A DNA stretch of 64,000 bases. Origin: Luteococcus japonicus (GTDB lineage: Bacteria > Actinomycetota > Actinomycetes > Propionibacteriales > Propionibacteriaceae). The DNA is taken from NCBI RefSeq assembly GCF_003752415.1, contig NZ_RKHG01000001.1:682001-746000 (forward strand), written 5' to 3'. The notes under the pieces are model-generated. The model did not search any database and was not told the origin of the DNA. It worked only from the letters and a program-made list of their open reading frames with translations. Of this stretch, positions 55,125 through 63,560 are shown piece by piece; the first letter of the stretch is position 1, and each line of letters opens with the position of its first letter. Position numbers and translations under genes: made by a program.

Positions 55125-56432
55125 TCACACACTTTCTGGTGTAGGCACCGCGGGCAGTGGGTCCCCGTCGCTGATCCGCGACGAGATGAGCGTGTTGGCC
55201 CACCGCACCTGCGGGTCCACATCCACCAGCAAGGCCTTGACCAGCAGCGAGAGCGGCAGCGCGATCAGGGCCCCCAGACCACCGAAGACCCAGCCCCACA
55301 GCAGCAGGGACAGGAAGGACAGCGTCGGGGTCAGGCCCACGGCATCGCCGGCGACGCGGGGCTGGATGATGGACTGGATGATGAAGTTCACCAGGCTGTA
55401 GGCCACCACCACGATCACCGCCGGCTTCCAACCCCCCTCGACCAGGGCCAGCAGGGCCGGAGGGACGACGCCGATCACGAAACCGATGTTGGGGATGTAG
55501 TTGGTCAGGAAGCTGAACAGCGCCCAGACCAGCGCCAGGGGAACACCCACGCCGATCAGGATCACGTAGTCCACGGCTGCAACCACCAAGCCGAAGGCGG
55601 TGCTCACCAACCAGTACTTGCGGATGCCCTGGGCGAAGCTCTCCAGACCCATCACGAAGCTGGGGTGCGAGCGTCGCGCAGCCCCCATCCGCTGCTCGAT
55701 CTGGGCCGCATCCATCACCATGAAGATCAGCGTGGTCAGAACCACGACCACCAGGGACGCCACGCCGGAAGCATTGCTCAGCAGGTTCGTGACGACGGTG
55801 AGCACACTGCTGGGGTCTATCCCCTTCAGCGCCTTCACCAAGACCGTCTGGTCGAAGCCCAGACGGGTCAGCCAGGCCAACGTCTGGTTGTAGAGCGCCG
55901 TGAACTGGTCGTCGTACTTCGGCAGCTCCCCCACCATGGCGGCCACGCCATAGCTCAGGCCGAAGATGACGAAGCCCAGAGCCAGCAGGACGGCCAATCC
56001 GGCCACGATGGAACCCAGCCACTTGGGAGCCCCACGCCGAACCAGGACACGCTGCAGCGGATAGGCTGTGATCATCAGGTTCAGCGCGAAGAAGACCGGC
56101 GCCACCAGGCTGGACAGCTCCCGCAATTCCCTCAGCGCCACCAGCGCACCGGCCAGACCGATCATCACGAGGACCAGGCGCGGCACCGACGACGGCCGCA
56201 GCGCGGACCATGTCCCGGGCGACGACGGACGAACCGGGGTCGATGGCGAGGCGGCGCCGCTCTCCTCGTGGACGACGACGCGCTGGAGGGCAGCGTTGCG
56301 ATCCGTCACCCGAGCGGCGGCCTCCTCGGGTGTCTCCGGGCCGAAGGGTCGTTCGGCGGAGATCTGGTCCCGGACATCGCGGGGCACGGCATGAGCGCCG
56401 CCACGGATCCGACGCTGCAAGCGCTCGAGCAC
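55125..56432 (-). CDS. AI-2E family transporter
   Basis: This 435-aa polytopic membrane protein of the AI-2E (YdiK/TqsA) exporter-like family has about 8 helices, starting near residue 85 (LVLVMIGLAGALVALREL), and the conserved late segment LFSFLTNYIPNIGFVIGVVPPALLAL. An acidic cytosolic N terminus of ~80 residues precedes the helices. Start GTG 56432 follows AGGAG by 6 nt. The substrate is unknown; some members export signalling molecules or act in Na+/H+ exchange. It lies between tig and clpP1. Confidence 0.83.
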   Translation of the reverse strand: MLERLQRRIRGGAHAVPRDVRDQISAERPFGPETPEEAAARVTDRNAALQRVVVHEESGAASPSTPVRPSSPGTWSALRPSSVPRLVLVMIGLAGALVALRELRELSSLVAPVFFALNLMITAYPLQRVLVRRGAPKWLGSIVAGLAVLLALGFVIFGLSYGVAAMVGELPKYDDQFTALYNQTLAWLTRLGFDQTVLVKALKGIDPSSVLTVVTNLLSNASGVASLVVVVLTTLIFMVMDAAQIEQRMGAARRSHPSFVMGLESFAQGIRKYWLVSTAFGLVVAAVDYVILIGVGVPLALVWALFSFLTNYIPNIGFVIGVVPPALLALVEGGWKPAVIVVVAYSLVNFIIQSIIQPRVAGDAVGLTPTLSFLSLLLWGWVFGGLGALIALPLSLLVKALLVDVDPQVRWANTLISSRISDGDPLPAVPTPESV

Positions 56433-56465
56433 GGTTACTCCTGAGGATGGGTCGGGGGAAGGCAC

Positions 56466-56509
56466 AAAAAAGACTGGACGCCGCGCACCAGGTGCGCAGC
56501 GTCCAGTCT
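56466..56509 (-). terminator. Terminator after tig
   Basis: Eleven-base perfect arms AGACTGGACGC and complement with a second inner stem GCGCACC/GGTGCGC, running into TTTTTT on the minus strand. It lies 13 bp after the tig stop. Confidence 0.8.
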
Positions 56510-56522
56510 AGGGCTGTTCGGC

Positions 56523-58106
56523 TCAGGCCTCGTCGGCCTTCTCTGCGGCCGGGGCCGCCTTCTTCGCGGCGGCCTTCTTGGCCGGAGCCTTCTTGACTGC
56601 GGCCTTCTTGGCCGGAGCCTCGGCCTTCTCCTCGTCAGCGGCAGCCGTCTTCGTGGCGGACTTCTTGGCCGGAGCCTTCTTGGCAGCGGCCTTCTTGGCG
56701 GGGGCCTTCTTCGCCGGAGCCTTCTTCGCGGCGGGCTTCGCCTCGGCGTCGTCCTCGTCGGACTCGACCAGCGAGCCGTCCGGACCCATCTTGGCCAGGT
56801 CGATGCTGGCACCGGCGGTGTCGCTCACACTGGCGGCGCTCACCATGTCGGCCAGGGCCTTCGAGCGACGGATCTCCTGCATCCACTCGGGCAGGTGGTT
56901 GTGCTCCTGCATGTGCTGGATCTCCTGCTCGGGCGAGGTGCCATTCTGCTGCGCCTTGGTGAAGATCATCTGGGTGAGCTCTTCCTGGCCCACCTCGTAC
57001 TCATTGTCATCGGCCATCTTGTCGAGGACGATCTGTGCCTTGAGGGCGTCCATCGAACGCTTCTCGATCTCGGCCCAGAAGTCTTCCTCGGTCTCGGCGG
57101 TCTCGTCCTCGGCGTCCTTCAGGTACTGCTCGACGCTCAGGCCGGCGGAGGCCAGCTGCTGGTTGACCTGGTTCTTGCGCGCCTCGACCTCGGCCTCGAC
57201 GAGGTTCTTCGGCAGCTCGAAGTCGGTCTTGGCGATGACAGCCTCGAGGACCTTGTCACGGGCGTCGGCGGCCTGCTCCATGCGGGCCATGTTCTCCAGG
57301 CTCTTGCGCAGGTCGGCACGCATCTCGTCGGCGGTGTCGAACTGGCTGACCATCTGGGCGAACTCGTCGTCGATCTCGGGCAGCTCCTGCTCCTGCACCT
57401 TGGTGACGGTCACCTTGATGTCGGCATCCTCGTCGCGGTGGGCGCCGCCCAGCAGCTTGGAGGTGAAGGTCTTGCTCTCGCCCACCTTCAGGCCGGCGAT
57501 GGCCTCGTCCATGCCCTCGAGCATGCCGCCCGAGCCCAGCTTGTACTGGATGCCCTCGGCGGTGGCATCCTCCAGGGCCTCACCATTCTGCGAGCCCTCG
57601 AGGTCCACGGTCACGAGGTCGCCATCCTTGGCGGTCCGCTCGACGTCCTTGTTGGTGGCGAAACGCTCACGCAGCATGTCCAGGCGCTGGTTGAAGTCGT
57701 CGTCGCTGACCTCGATCGGGTCCACCTCGACCGAGACCTCCTCGAAGGCGGGCAGGTCGAACTCGGGACGCACGTCCACCTCGGCGGTGAACTGCACGGA
57801 CTTGCCGTCCTCAAGGTTGGTGACGTCGATCTCCGGCTGACCCAGCGGGACCAGCTTGTGCTCCACCACGGCCTGGCCGTAGGCATTGGGAAGGGCGTCG
57901 TTGATGGCCTCCTGCAGCACCATGCCGCGCCCGTAGCGCTGGTCGATGATGGCCGCGGGAACCTTGCCCTTGCGGAAGCCGGGGATGGTCACCTGCTGGG
58001 CGATCTCCGCGTATGCCTTGTCCAGGCTCGGCTTCAGTTCTTCGAAGGGCATGTCAATCGTGAGCTTGACCCGGGACGGGCTGAGCTGCTCAACAGTGCT
58101 GGGCAC
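56523..58106 (-). CDS. tig: Trigger factor, with Lys/Ala-rich C-terminal tail
   Basis: This ribosome-associated chaperone and prolyl isomerase is 527 aa, versus about 430-470 usually. The N-terminal ribosome-binding domain has GFRKGKVPAAIIDQRYG, the FKBP-like domain is at about 155-245 (DGDLVTVDLEGSQNGE) and the helical C-terminal chaperone domain reaches about 440. Residues 455-527 are an AKK/PAKKA-type repeat tail resembling histone H1 or HupB, which should be very basic and disordered. The start is GTG 58106, with AGGAG 5-6 nt upstream. The gene follows tRNA-Gly and precedes the AI-2E gene. Similar tails occur in some actinobacterial trigger factors as I recall, but the role is unknown. 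Confidence 0.95.
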   Translation of the reverse strand: MPSTVEQLSPSRVKLTIDMPFEELKPSLDKAYAEIAQQVTIPGFRKGKVPAAIIDQRYGRGMVLQEAINDALPNAYGQAVVEHKLVPLGQPEIDVTNLEDGKSVQFTAEVDVRPEFDLPAFEEVSVEVDPIEVSDDDFNQRLDMLRERFATNKDVERTAKDGDLVTVDLEGSQNGEALEDATAEGIQYKLGSGGMLEGMDEAIAGLKVGESKTFTSKLLGGAHRDEDADIKVTVTKVQEQELPEIDDEFAQMVSQFDTADEMRADLRKSLENMARMEQAADARDKVLEAVIAKTDFELPKNLVEAEVEARKNQVNQQLASAGLSVEQYLKDAEDETAETEEDFWAEIEKRSMDALKAQIVLDKMADDNEYEVGQEELTQMIFTKAQQNGTSPEQEIQHMQEHNHLPEWMQEIRRSKALADMVSAASVSDTAGASIDLAKMGPDGSLVESDEDDAEAKPAAKKAPAKKAPAKKAAAKKAPAKKSATKTAAADEEKAEAPAKKAAVKKAPAKKAAAKKAAPAAEKADEA

Positions 58107-58237
58107 AGGTTCTCCTGATCGTAAGTATTTTGCGCAAATGGCAGACTGCCCCATCGTAGCGAGCACGTGGTCAGTGGCAAAGCGACGCGCGACGAGCGGG
58201 ATGCCACGACGAGGACTCGTCGGCCCCGGGAATGCAG

Positions 58238-58270
58238 AAGGGGATCCGACGCAGTGCGCCAGATCCCCTT
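58238..58270 (-). terminator. Hairpin after tRNA-Gly
   Basis: Nine-base arms AAGGGGATC and GATCCCCTT with a 15-nt loop lie 4 bp beyond the tRNA on the minus strand. The T-rich tail is short. Confidence 0.5.
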
Positions 58271-58274
58271 GCCG

Positions 58275-58345
58275 AGCGGATGACGGGAATCGAACCCGCG
58301 TAGCTAGTTTGGAAGACTAGGGCTCTACCATTGAGCTACATCCGC
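58275..58345 (-). tRNA. tRNA-Gly(TCC)
   Basis: Seventy-one bases including the discriminator. The acceptor GCGGATG pairs with CATCCGC, the D-arm is GCTC/GAGC, and the anticodon stem CTAGT/ACTAG has the loop CTTCCAA, so the anticodon is TCC (reads GGA/GGG). The T-arm is CGGGTTCGATTCCCG. CCA is not encoded (the following bases are CGG). Confidence 0.95.
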
Positions 58346-58405
58346 ACGCCCCGAAAGGGCTCATGCAGTCTAGCCGATCCTTGTCCGCGGTGCCCAATCC
58401 GCGGC

Positions 58406-59275
58406 TCAATGGGCGCGCCGGACCAATTTTGGTGCCGCCACCATCTCGTCGCACTCCCCCACGACACCCTTGGTGGCCTGCTTGCGCCAGAAGCGCTGCG
58501 CCGTGGCATCCCACCGGGCCCCTCCCGTGTCGTAGATGCTGCGCTGCGCCACCAACCGCTTGGCGGCCGGGTCGCGAGAAGCGGCCAGGATCCCGGCTGC
58601 AAGACATTCGTTCTGCAGATCCTCCCGGAGTGCCTGGACCGTGCTCTCGTCCTTCACTCCCTGCAGCAGCACGCCTGTCTGGTCCGAGGGGGTCCGGACC
58701 TGGCGCTGCACCATGTGGGCGGCGATCTGGGTCAGCCCCGCAGCGTGGTCGGCGGCGCCGTACCAGGCGGGTCCCATGCCAGGGGTCAAGTAGTAGATGC
58801 CATGTTCGGCGTCCCACGTGACGCCCCGGGGATCGGTGCACTGCCTCGTGCCAGCCCATGGCGCCAAGGAACAGTGGCGCACCTGCACCTGGCCCATCTC
58901 GGATGCTCCGTTCTCGCGCAACCAGGGACGCCAGGCATCCAGCAGGCAGTTCACATAGCGCTGTGAGGACTCCTGCACGTGGACAAAGGAATTGGGTCCT
59001 TCCACTGGTGCGATGCAGTTCGCCGACGGGAAGCGGGCCGCACGGAGACGCTGCCCGAGCTGTTGGCTGACCGGGGACTGCGCCGAGTAGTCCACCTCCG
59101 GGGCCCCCGTGCCGTCATCCTCACCGAATCCCAGCGTCGCGAACGATGGCCGGTAGGGAGCGACGGCCTTCTCCTCGGGGACATCTGGCAGCCTGTTCCC
59201 CAGCCAGAGGAGACCCGACAACAGGGTCACGATGCCCGCCACGAACACCAGGAGCCAGCGCAGACAGCCCTTCAT
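58406..59275 (-). CDS. Metallopeptidase-like protein with lost catalytic HExxH
   Basis: This 289-aa membrane-anchored protein has one N-terminal helix (LRWLLVFVAGIVTLLSGLLWL), then an external domain of the YpfJ/neutral zinc metallopeptidase type. The region aligned to the HEVGH of its upstream paralogue reads QIAAH (183-187), so the first His and the Glu are gone while the second His and flanking MVQRQVRTPSDQ remain. The downstream ECDEM matches the paralogue's ECNAT. This suggests a non-catalytic pseudoenzyme or decaying gene. It overlaps the paralogue's stop by 4 bp (ATGA). The start ATG 59275 is well placed; longer frames extend into the paralogue. Confidence 0.75.
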   Translation of the reverse strand: MKGCLRWLLVFVAGIVTLLSGLLWLGNRLPDVPEEKAVAPYRPSFATLGFGEDDGTGAPEVDYSAQSPVSQQLGQRLRAARFPSANCIAPVEGPNSFVHVQESSQRYVNCLLDAWRPWLRENGASEMGQVQVRHCSLAPWAGTRQCTDPRGVTWDAEHGIYYLTPGMGPAWYGAADHAAGLTQIAAHMVQRQVRTPSDQTGVLLQGVKDESTVQALREDLQNECLAAGILAASRDPAAKRLVAQRSIYDTGGARWDATAQRFWRKQATKGVVGECDEMVAAPKLVRRAH

Positions 59276-59965
59276 CGTCTGGCCCCGTTGTGCGCGACCA
59301 GTGCGTCCTGGGCCAAGGTGGCATTGCACTCCCCCACGATGCCGCGGGTGGCGCGACGTGACCACTCGCGGTGACGTGCGGCGTCCCAGTGCTCGTCGTC
59401 GGAGGTGAAGGCCAGGGCGGCATTGCGCTCCGCCAATCCGGGATGACGACCGTCGGCGGCCACCATGGCGACGGACATGCACTCCACCTGCAGTTCGAAC
59501 CGACGCGACAAGCGCTTGTCGTCGCGGTCGGCGACGGCCAGGACCAGCGCCTGCTCCCCACCCTCGCGAGGCCGCACCTGGTGCTGGAGCAGGTGCCCCA
59601 CCTCGTGCGCAACGACCAGTTCCAGGTCCACCAGGTCACGGCGCTGGGGCACGGCCCGTGGCGAAAGGTAGATCGTGTCGCGGTCAGCCCTGCCCAGGAA
59701 GGAGTCTGCATCCCGGCAAGCACGAAGCTTCGTGGCGCCCGGACGTCCGCAGTGCTTCAACCGGACGAGGGTCAGGGAAGCCGCTCCGTGCTGCGCCAAC
59801 CAGGGTTGCCAGGCCGCCATCAGGCAGGCGGCATAGCGCTCGGTCTGGGCTTCCGTCGTGGCGAGGTCTGCGTCCCGCCCGAGTTGCAGGCGGCAATGGT
59901 GCGTGGGGAAGGGCATCCGATTCACCTGGTTGGCCAGCCGCAACGAGACCGTGTCCACGCCGTGG
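59272..59965 (-). pseudogene. Zinc metallopeptidase gene, 3' part, split by IS element
   Basis: This is the C-terminal three quarters of a neutral zinc metallopeptidase, with an intact active-site motif HEVGHLLQHQ and the later VECMSVAMVAA and RATRGIVGECNATLAQ. The frame enters from the IS at HGVDTVSLRLANQV. When the 1500-bp element and one GTGG copy are removed, this part joins the fragment at 61470-61699 in frame (307 codons plus stop), giving LDYHGVDTV, which aligns with VDYSAQSPV of the downstream paralogue. The gene was therefore intact before insertion. It is probably not expressed as full-length now, although a shorter product from an internal start is possible. Confidence 0.85.
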
Positions 59966-59974
59966 CGGAAGCTG

Positions 59975-61048
59975 TCAACCTGTGTGGAGACACTCGCGGC
60001 GGGTTTGCTCGTCGAGGATGCCGTCGGGGTTGAGCCAGGCATGTGCGGGTGGTGTGGCCAGGTGGGGTGGCTGAGTGAATCGTTGGGGATATCGGTGGGC
60101 GAGGGCCTCAAGAGTGGCTTGGCGTCGGTGGTGGACCTGGTGCCAGGTGCCGTCGTGAACCGACTGGGGCGTGTGGCCGGCCAGGGATGAGTGGGCGTGG
60201 TGCTGGTTGTAGTCGGTGACCCGACGTGCGGCCCAAGACCGGGCGGCGTCGAGGTCGGTGAAGTATCCGGGCCAGTCACGGTGGTACTTCGCGGTCTTGA
60301 ACCATGACTCCATGTGGGGGTTGTCGTTGGAGACCCGCGGCCGGTTGCGGGAGCGGGTGATGCCCATCGCGCGGAACACGCGGGCGAGTTCGTCGGACAT
60401 CATCGACGGACCTCCATCGGAGTGGACGATGCGGGGATGGACGCCGTGCGTGGTGAATGCGGTGGTGAACATGTCGGCAGCCAGCTGGTCATCCTCGCAG
60501 TCCTCGACACGCCAAGCCATGATCCGGCGGGAGAACACGTCAATGACGGCATACAGGTTGAACCATTGGCCCTTGTACCGGCCGGGCAGCTTGGTGATGT
60601 CCCAGCACCACACCTGGTTGGGGCCGGTGGCATGCCACTGCGGCATCGCCGACGAGCGCTTGCGGGAACGTCGAGCAGTGGTGCAACGGATCCGTTCGGC
60701 GCGGGCGATGCGGTACCAGGTCGACAACGACGCCACCGGATCCCCGGCGTCCAACGCGTCGAACCACGCCTGATACGCGCTGATTCCCTGCTGCGCCGCC
60801 GAGCGCAACAGGCCGATGATGCGCTGCTGGTCCTGCTCCCCGACCCGGTTCGGGTAGGCCCGCCCCCGGTGTGGTGTCGGGCTGGCGATCCCGGGACGGG
60901 GATGACTGCGGTAGTGCCACGACGAACGCGACAACCCGATCACCGACAACGATCGCCGCAGGCTCCAACCCGCCTGGCGCAGGTCGTCCACCAGCGCCTG
61001 TTCGGCCGCCAAGAACCGCTCCTGCTCGGCGCTGACCTGCCCCGTCAC
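59975..61048 (-). CDS. IS3-family transposase OrfB (DDE integrase core)
   Basis: This 357-aa transposase has the integrase core with D in QVWCWDITKLPGRYKGQW, D in RIVHSDGGPSMMSDEL, and E in DNPHMESWFKTAKYHRDW, plus the R-K type C-terminal residues. The N-terminal HTH_21-like region (SLRRSLSVIGLSRSSWHYR) is present. It starts at GTG 61048, overlapping the orfA stop by 4 bp (GTGA), so it is made by coupling or, as in other IS3 elements, by frameshifting into an OrfAB fusion. It seems intact. Confidence 0.92.
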   Translation of the reverse strand: MTGQVSAEQERFLAAEQALVDDLRQAGWSLRRSLSVIGLSRSSWHYRSHPRPGIASPTPHRGRAYPNRVGEQDQQRIIGLLRSAAQQGISAYQAWFDALDAGDPVASLSTWYRIARAERIRCTTARRSRKRSSAMPQWHATGPNQVWCWDITKLPGRYKGQWFNLYAVIDVFSRRIMAWRVEDCEDDQLAADMFTTAFTTHGVHPRIVHSDGGPSMMSDELARVFRAMGITRSRNRPRVSNDNPHMESWFKTAKYHRDWPGYFTDLDAARSWAARRVTDYNQHHAHSSLAGHTPQSVHDGTWHQVHHRRQATLEALAHRYPQRFTQPPHLATPPAHAWLNPDGILDEQTRRECLHTG

Positions 61049-61425
61049 TCGCCGTTGGTGGGCCCCTGCCTGACGGACAGCTGCTGCAAGAGCCCGATAG
61101 CTTTTCCCAACGCATCATTGGCCCGGGTCAACGACTCGATCTGCTCCCGAGCCTGCCGCGCCTCTTCCTCACGAGCCTGACGCTCGATGGCCAACTGCGC
61201 CTTCAACCGGGCGAACTCCGCCCCATCCGTGGCACTCATACGCGCAGTATCGCGAGGCTCCAACCCCAACTCCAAGTCCCCATACAAGTACTGCCGACGC
61301 CACGACTGCATCCGCCGCTGGGAAACCCCATGCTCATCCAGCCACCGCCCCTTCGACCCCTGCGGCAACACCAAGTACTCAGCCACCAACTCCGCCCGCT
61401 CCCTCGCGGTCCGCTGCTCAATCAT
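61045..61425 (-). CDS. IS3-family transposase OrfA
   Basis: This 126-aa DNA-binding part of the transposase has a helix-turn-helix (AELVAEYLVLPQGSKGRWLDEHGVSQRRMQSWRRQYLYG) and a C-terminal coiled coil (ARLKAQLAIERQAREEEARQAREQIESLTRANDALGKAIGLLQ). ATG 61425 follows GGGAGG. Together with orfB it forms the functional transposase. No interruption is seen. Confidence 0.88.
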   Translation of the reverse strand: MIEQRTARERAELVAEYLVLPQGSKGRWLDEHGVSQRRMQSWRRQYLYGDLELGLEPRDTARMSATDGAEFARLKAQLAIERQAREEEARQAREQIESLTRANDALGKAIGLLQQLSVRQGPTNGE

Positions 61426-61465
61426 CACGGCACCTCCCTGACTCACAACCAGCTTGCCAATCAGG

Positions 61466-61699
61466 GTGGTAGTCCAGCAGTGAGGTCTTTGTGCCGGATT
61501 TCCACCGGCCTTGGGGCAGGACAGCGAAGGAGGGGCGCCACATCTGCGGCGGTTGACCATCTCCGGCTTCTCGCGGAGCAGCGCTCCGGGGAGTTTGCGG
61601 CTGGTCAACCGGGGGTACCTCGGGCCAGGGAATCAGCAGGATGGCGAGCAGCAGCGCGCCCACCACTCCCAGGCATCCCGTCCCCAGCCGCTTCACCAC
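61466..61699 (-). pseudogene. Zinc metallopeptidase gene, 5' part
   Basis: The N-terminal 77 codons of the split metallopeptidase begin at GTG 61699 with a membrane anchor (GCLGVVGALLLAILLIPWPEV) and run MWRPSFAVLPQGRWKSGTKT to LDYH, where the IS starts. It aligns with YRPSFATLGFGEDD in the paralogue at 58406-59275. After insertion the frame continues into the IS and stops, so only a short fusion peptide could be made. Confidence 0.8.
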
Positions 61700-61737
61700 G
61701 GGATCATTCTTGCTGTTCCGGGGTCCTCAGCCGCACT

Positions 61738-63429
61738 TCACAGGACCAGGCGCATCCCTTGCCAGCGTCTCCTCAGCCAGCGGTCATGGCTGGCGACGAC
61801 GATGGCCCCCGGATAGTCGGGCAGGGAGTCCTCCAGTTCGGTGGCCAGCTGCAGCGAGAAGTGGTTGGTGGGCTCGTCGAGCAACAGCACGTCGGGTGGA
61901 CTGGCCAGCACGCAGGCGAGGTCCAGCCGACGTCGCTGACCGACGCTCAGCTGCCCGACCGGACGGTTCTCGTCGCGGCCCGGGAGCAGGCCAAAGGTGC
62001 CCAGCGGAACCTGCTCAGCGACCTGCTCCCCGACCCGCAAGGCATAGGTCTGCCTGGCAGTGGGCTCTGGATCTCCCGGCTCCGGCTCCTGACCCAGCAA
62101 GCCGATGCTCAAGCCCGACGGGGCACTGACGCTCCCATGGTCCGGGACCAGATGGCCCGCCAGCACTCGCAGCAGCGTGGACTTGCCGCTGCCATTTGCC
62201 CCCTCCACCAACCAGCGGTCACGCCCGCCGATCGACAGGCTGACGGGAGCAAGACGCCCGTCGACGGCCACCTGCGTGGCCACCAACACCGGACCACCTT
62301 GCGCAGAGCGGTCCTGCGCCGATCCTCCGGTGGCGCCAGCCTGTGTCCTCGCGGCATCCAGTCCGCGGAAGCGCAGTTCACGTGGTGGCTTGCGCAATTG
62401 TTCCTGCTCCAGCCGGTCAAGGGCAGTACGTGCATCATTGACGCGACGGGAGACGACCGTCCCATTCTTGTCGCTGTAGAACTTCTTGGAGCCCCTGCCC
62501 TCCACCTGGATCTCACGGTTGGTGTGCCCCACCTGCTGGTCCTGCCTGACCCGGCCTCGCAGCCGGTCGAGTTCAGCCTGCTCCTGCTCGTACTGCCGCT
62601 GCCACCGCTCACGCTGGCCGGCACGATGGGAGAGGTATTCGGTGAAGCTTCCGGTGAAGCGCGTGATGCCCGGGGCGGCGGCACCCTCCCCGCGATGCGG
62701 CCGCGGTGCAGGATCCAGATCCACCAGGCTGGTCACCGTCTCGTCCAGGAAGGCGCGATCATGACTGGCCAGCAGGACCGGGCCCGGCCAGTCGCGAATG
62801 GTCTGGCTGACCAGCTCCGTGGCGCGGTCATCCAGGTGGTTGGTGGGTTCGTCCAGCAACAGCAACTCACTGCGACGCACCAGGACCCACGCCAGGGACA
62901 GCCGGGCCCTCTGGCCACCCGACAGTTCACCGGCAGTCCGGTCCGGGGCGAGTCCCGCCAGGCCGAGGCCGTCGAGCAGCACTTCCCAGCGGTGGTCCAC
63001 CTGCCAGGCGTCGGTGCGTTCGGCATCCACGATGGCCTGGGACAGCGCCAGCGCCAGGGACTCGTCCTCGGGACGATGCGCCATCGCCTCGCCGATGCGG
63101 GTGACCTCGTCGGCATGGTGCCGCACGGGAGCCAGGGCCAGCCGCTGGATGGCGGCCAGACTGTCTGTTCCGGCGAAGGGCGGCTGCTGATGGTGGAGCG
63201 CCCAGTTGGCGGGACGATCGATCTCACCCCCGTCCGGCTGGTCCAGACCCGCGACCAGCCGCAGGATGGTGGACTTGCCTCGTCCGTTCTCGCCGATCAG
63301 TGCAGCGCAGTCCCCCGCCGCAACCGCGAAGCTGACATTGGTGAGCACCCGGCGGCCCGCATAGGACTTGGACAATCCATCGATCCGCAGGTGTGCTCCT
63401 TGGTGGGAAGAACCGGGATCGATGAACAC
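61738..63429 (-). CDS. ABC-F family ATPase
   Basis: This 563-aa soluble protein has two ABC domains and no membrane segments. ABC1 has Walker A GENGRGKST (46-54), signature LSGGQRARLSLA and DEPTNHLDD; ABC2 has GANGSGKST, LSVGQRRRLDLA and DEPTNHFS. The domains are joined by a long charged linker (SHRAGQRERWQRQYEQEQAELDRLRGRVRQ...), the P-site tRNA interaction motif of ABC-F proteins. The group includes translation factors and ribosome-protection resistance factors; which applies is not clear. Start GTG 63429 has AGGAGG 5-6 nt upstream. It is divergent from the AlkB gene. Confidence 0.87.
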   Translation of the reverse strand: MFIDPGSSHQGAHLRIDGLSKSYAGRRVLTNVSFAVAAGDCAALIGENGRGKSTILRLVAGLDQPDGGEIDRPANWALHHQQPPFAGTDSLAAIQRLALAPVRHHADEVTRIGEAMAHRPEDESLALALSQAIVDAERTDAWQVDHRWEVLLDGLGLAGLAPDRTAGELSGGQRARLSLAWVLVRRSELLLLDEPTNHLDDRATELVSQTIRDWPGPVLLASHDRAFLDETVTSLVDLDPAPRPHRGEGAAAPGITRFTGSFTEYLSHRAGQRERWQRQYEQEQAELDRLRGRVRQDQQVGHTNREIQVEGRGSKKFYSDKNGTVVSRRVNDARTALDRLEQEQLRKPPRELRFRGLDAARTQAGATGGSAQDRSAQGGPVLVATQVAVDGRLAPVSLSIGGRDRWLVEGANGSGKSTLLRVLAGHLVPDHGSVSAPSGLSIGLLGQEPEPGDPEPTARQTYALRVGEQVAEQVPLGTFGLLPGRDENRPVGQLSVGQRRRLDLACVLASPPDVLLLDEPTNHFSLQLATELEDSLPDYPGAIVVASHDRWLRRRWQGMRLVL

Positions 63430-63560
63430 ATGGGCCTCCTGAACGCCGGGACGCGGTACCCGCACCACTGTGCCTCCCGACAGGAGAACGCGCCACCGAT
63501 TTTCTGGCGACCACTCGGTTGCCCATTTCCTGCGCTTGGCAAGATGAGGGGGTGATGTCC

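Larger units (their letters stand above)
59966..61465 (-). mobile_element. IS3-family insertion sequence, 1500 bp
   Basis: The element carries orfA (61045-61425) and orfB (59975-61048) on the minus strand. It is flanked by 4-bp direct repeats GTGG (59962-59965 and 61466-61469), and removal restores the metallopeptidase reading frame, which fixes the ends. Terminal inverted repeats are poor; only AAGCTG is shared near both ends, and ends are not the usual TG...CA. It is the only transposable element in the window. Confidence 0.85.

Noticed and set aside
59966-61465. Composite transposon or integron around the ABC-F gene
   Set aside because: Only one IS copy is present, and ABC-F lies outside it with no matching second end.
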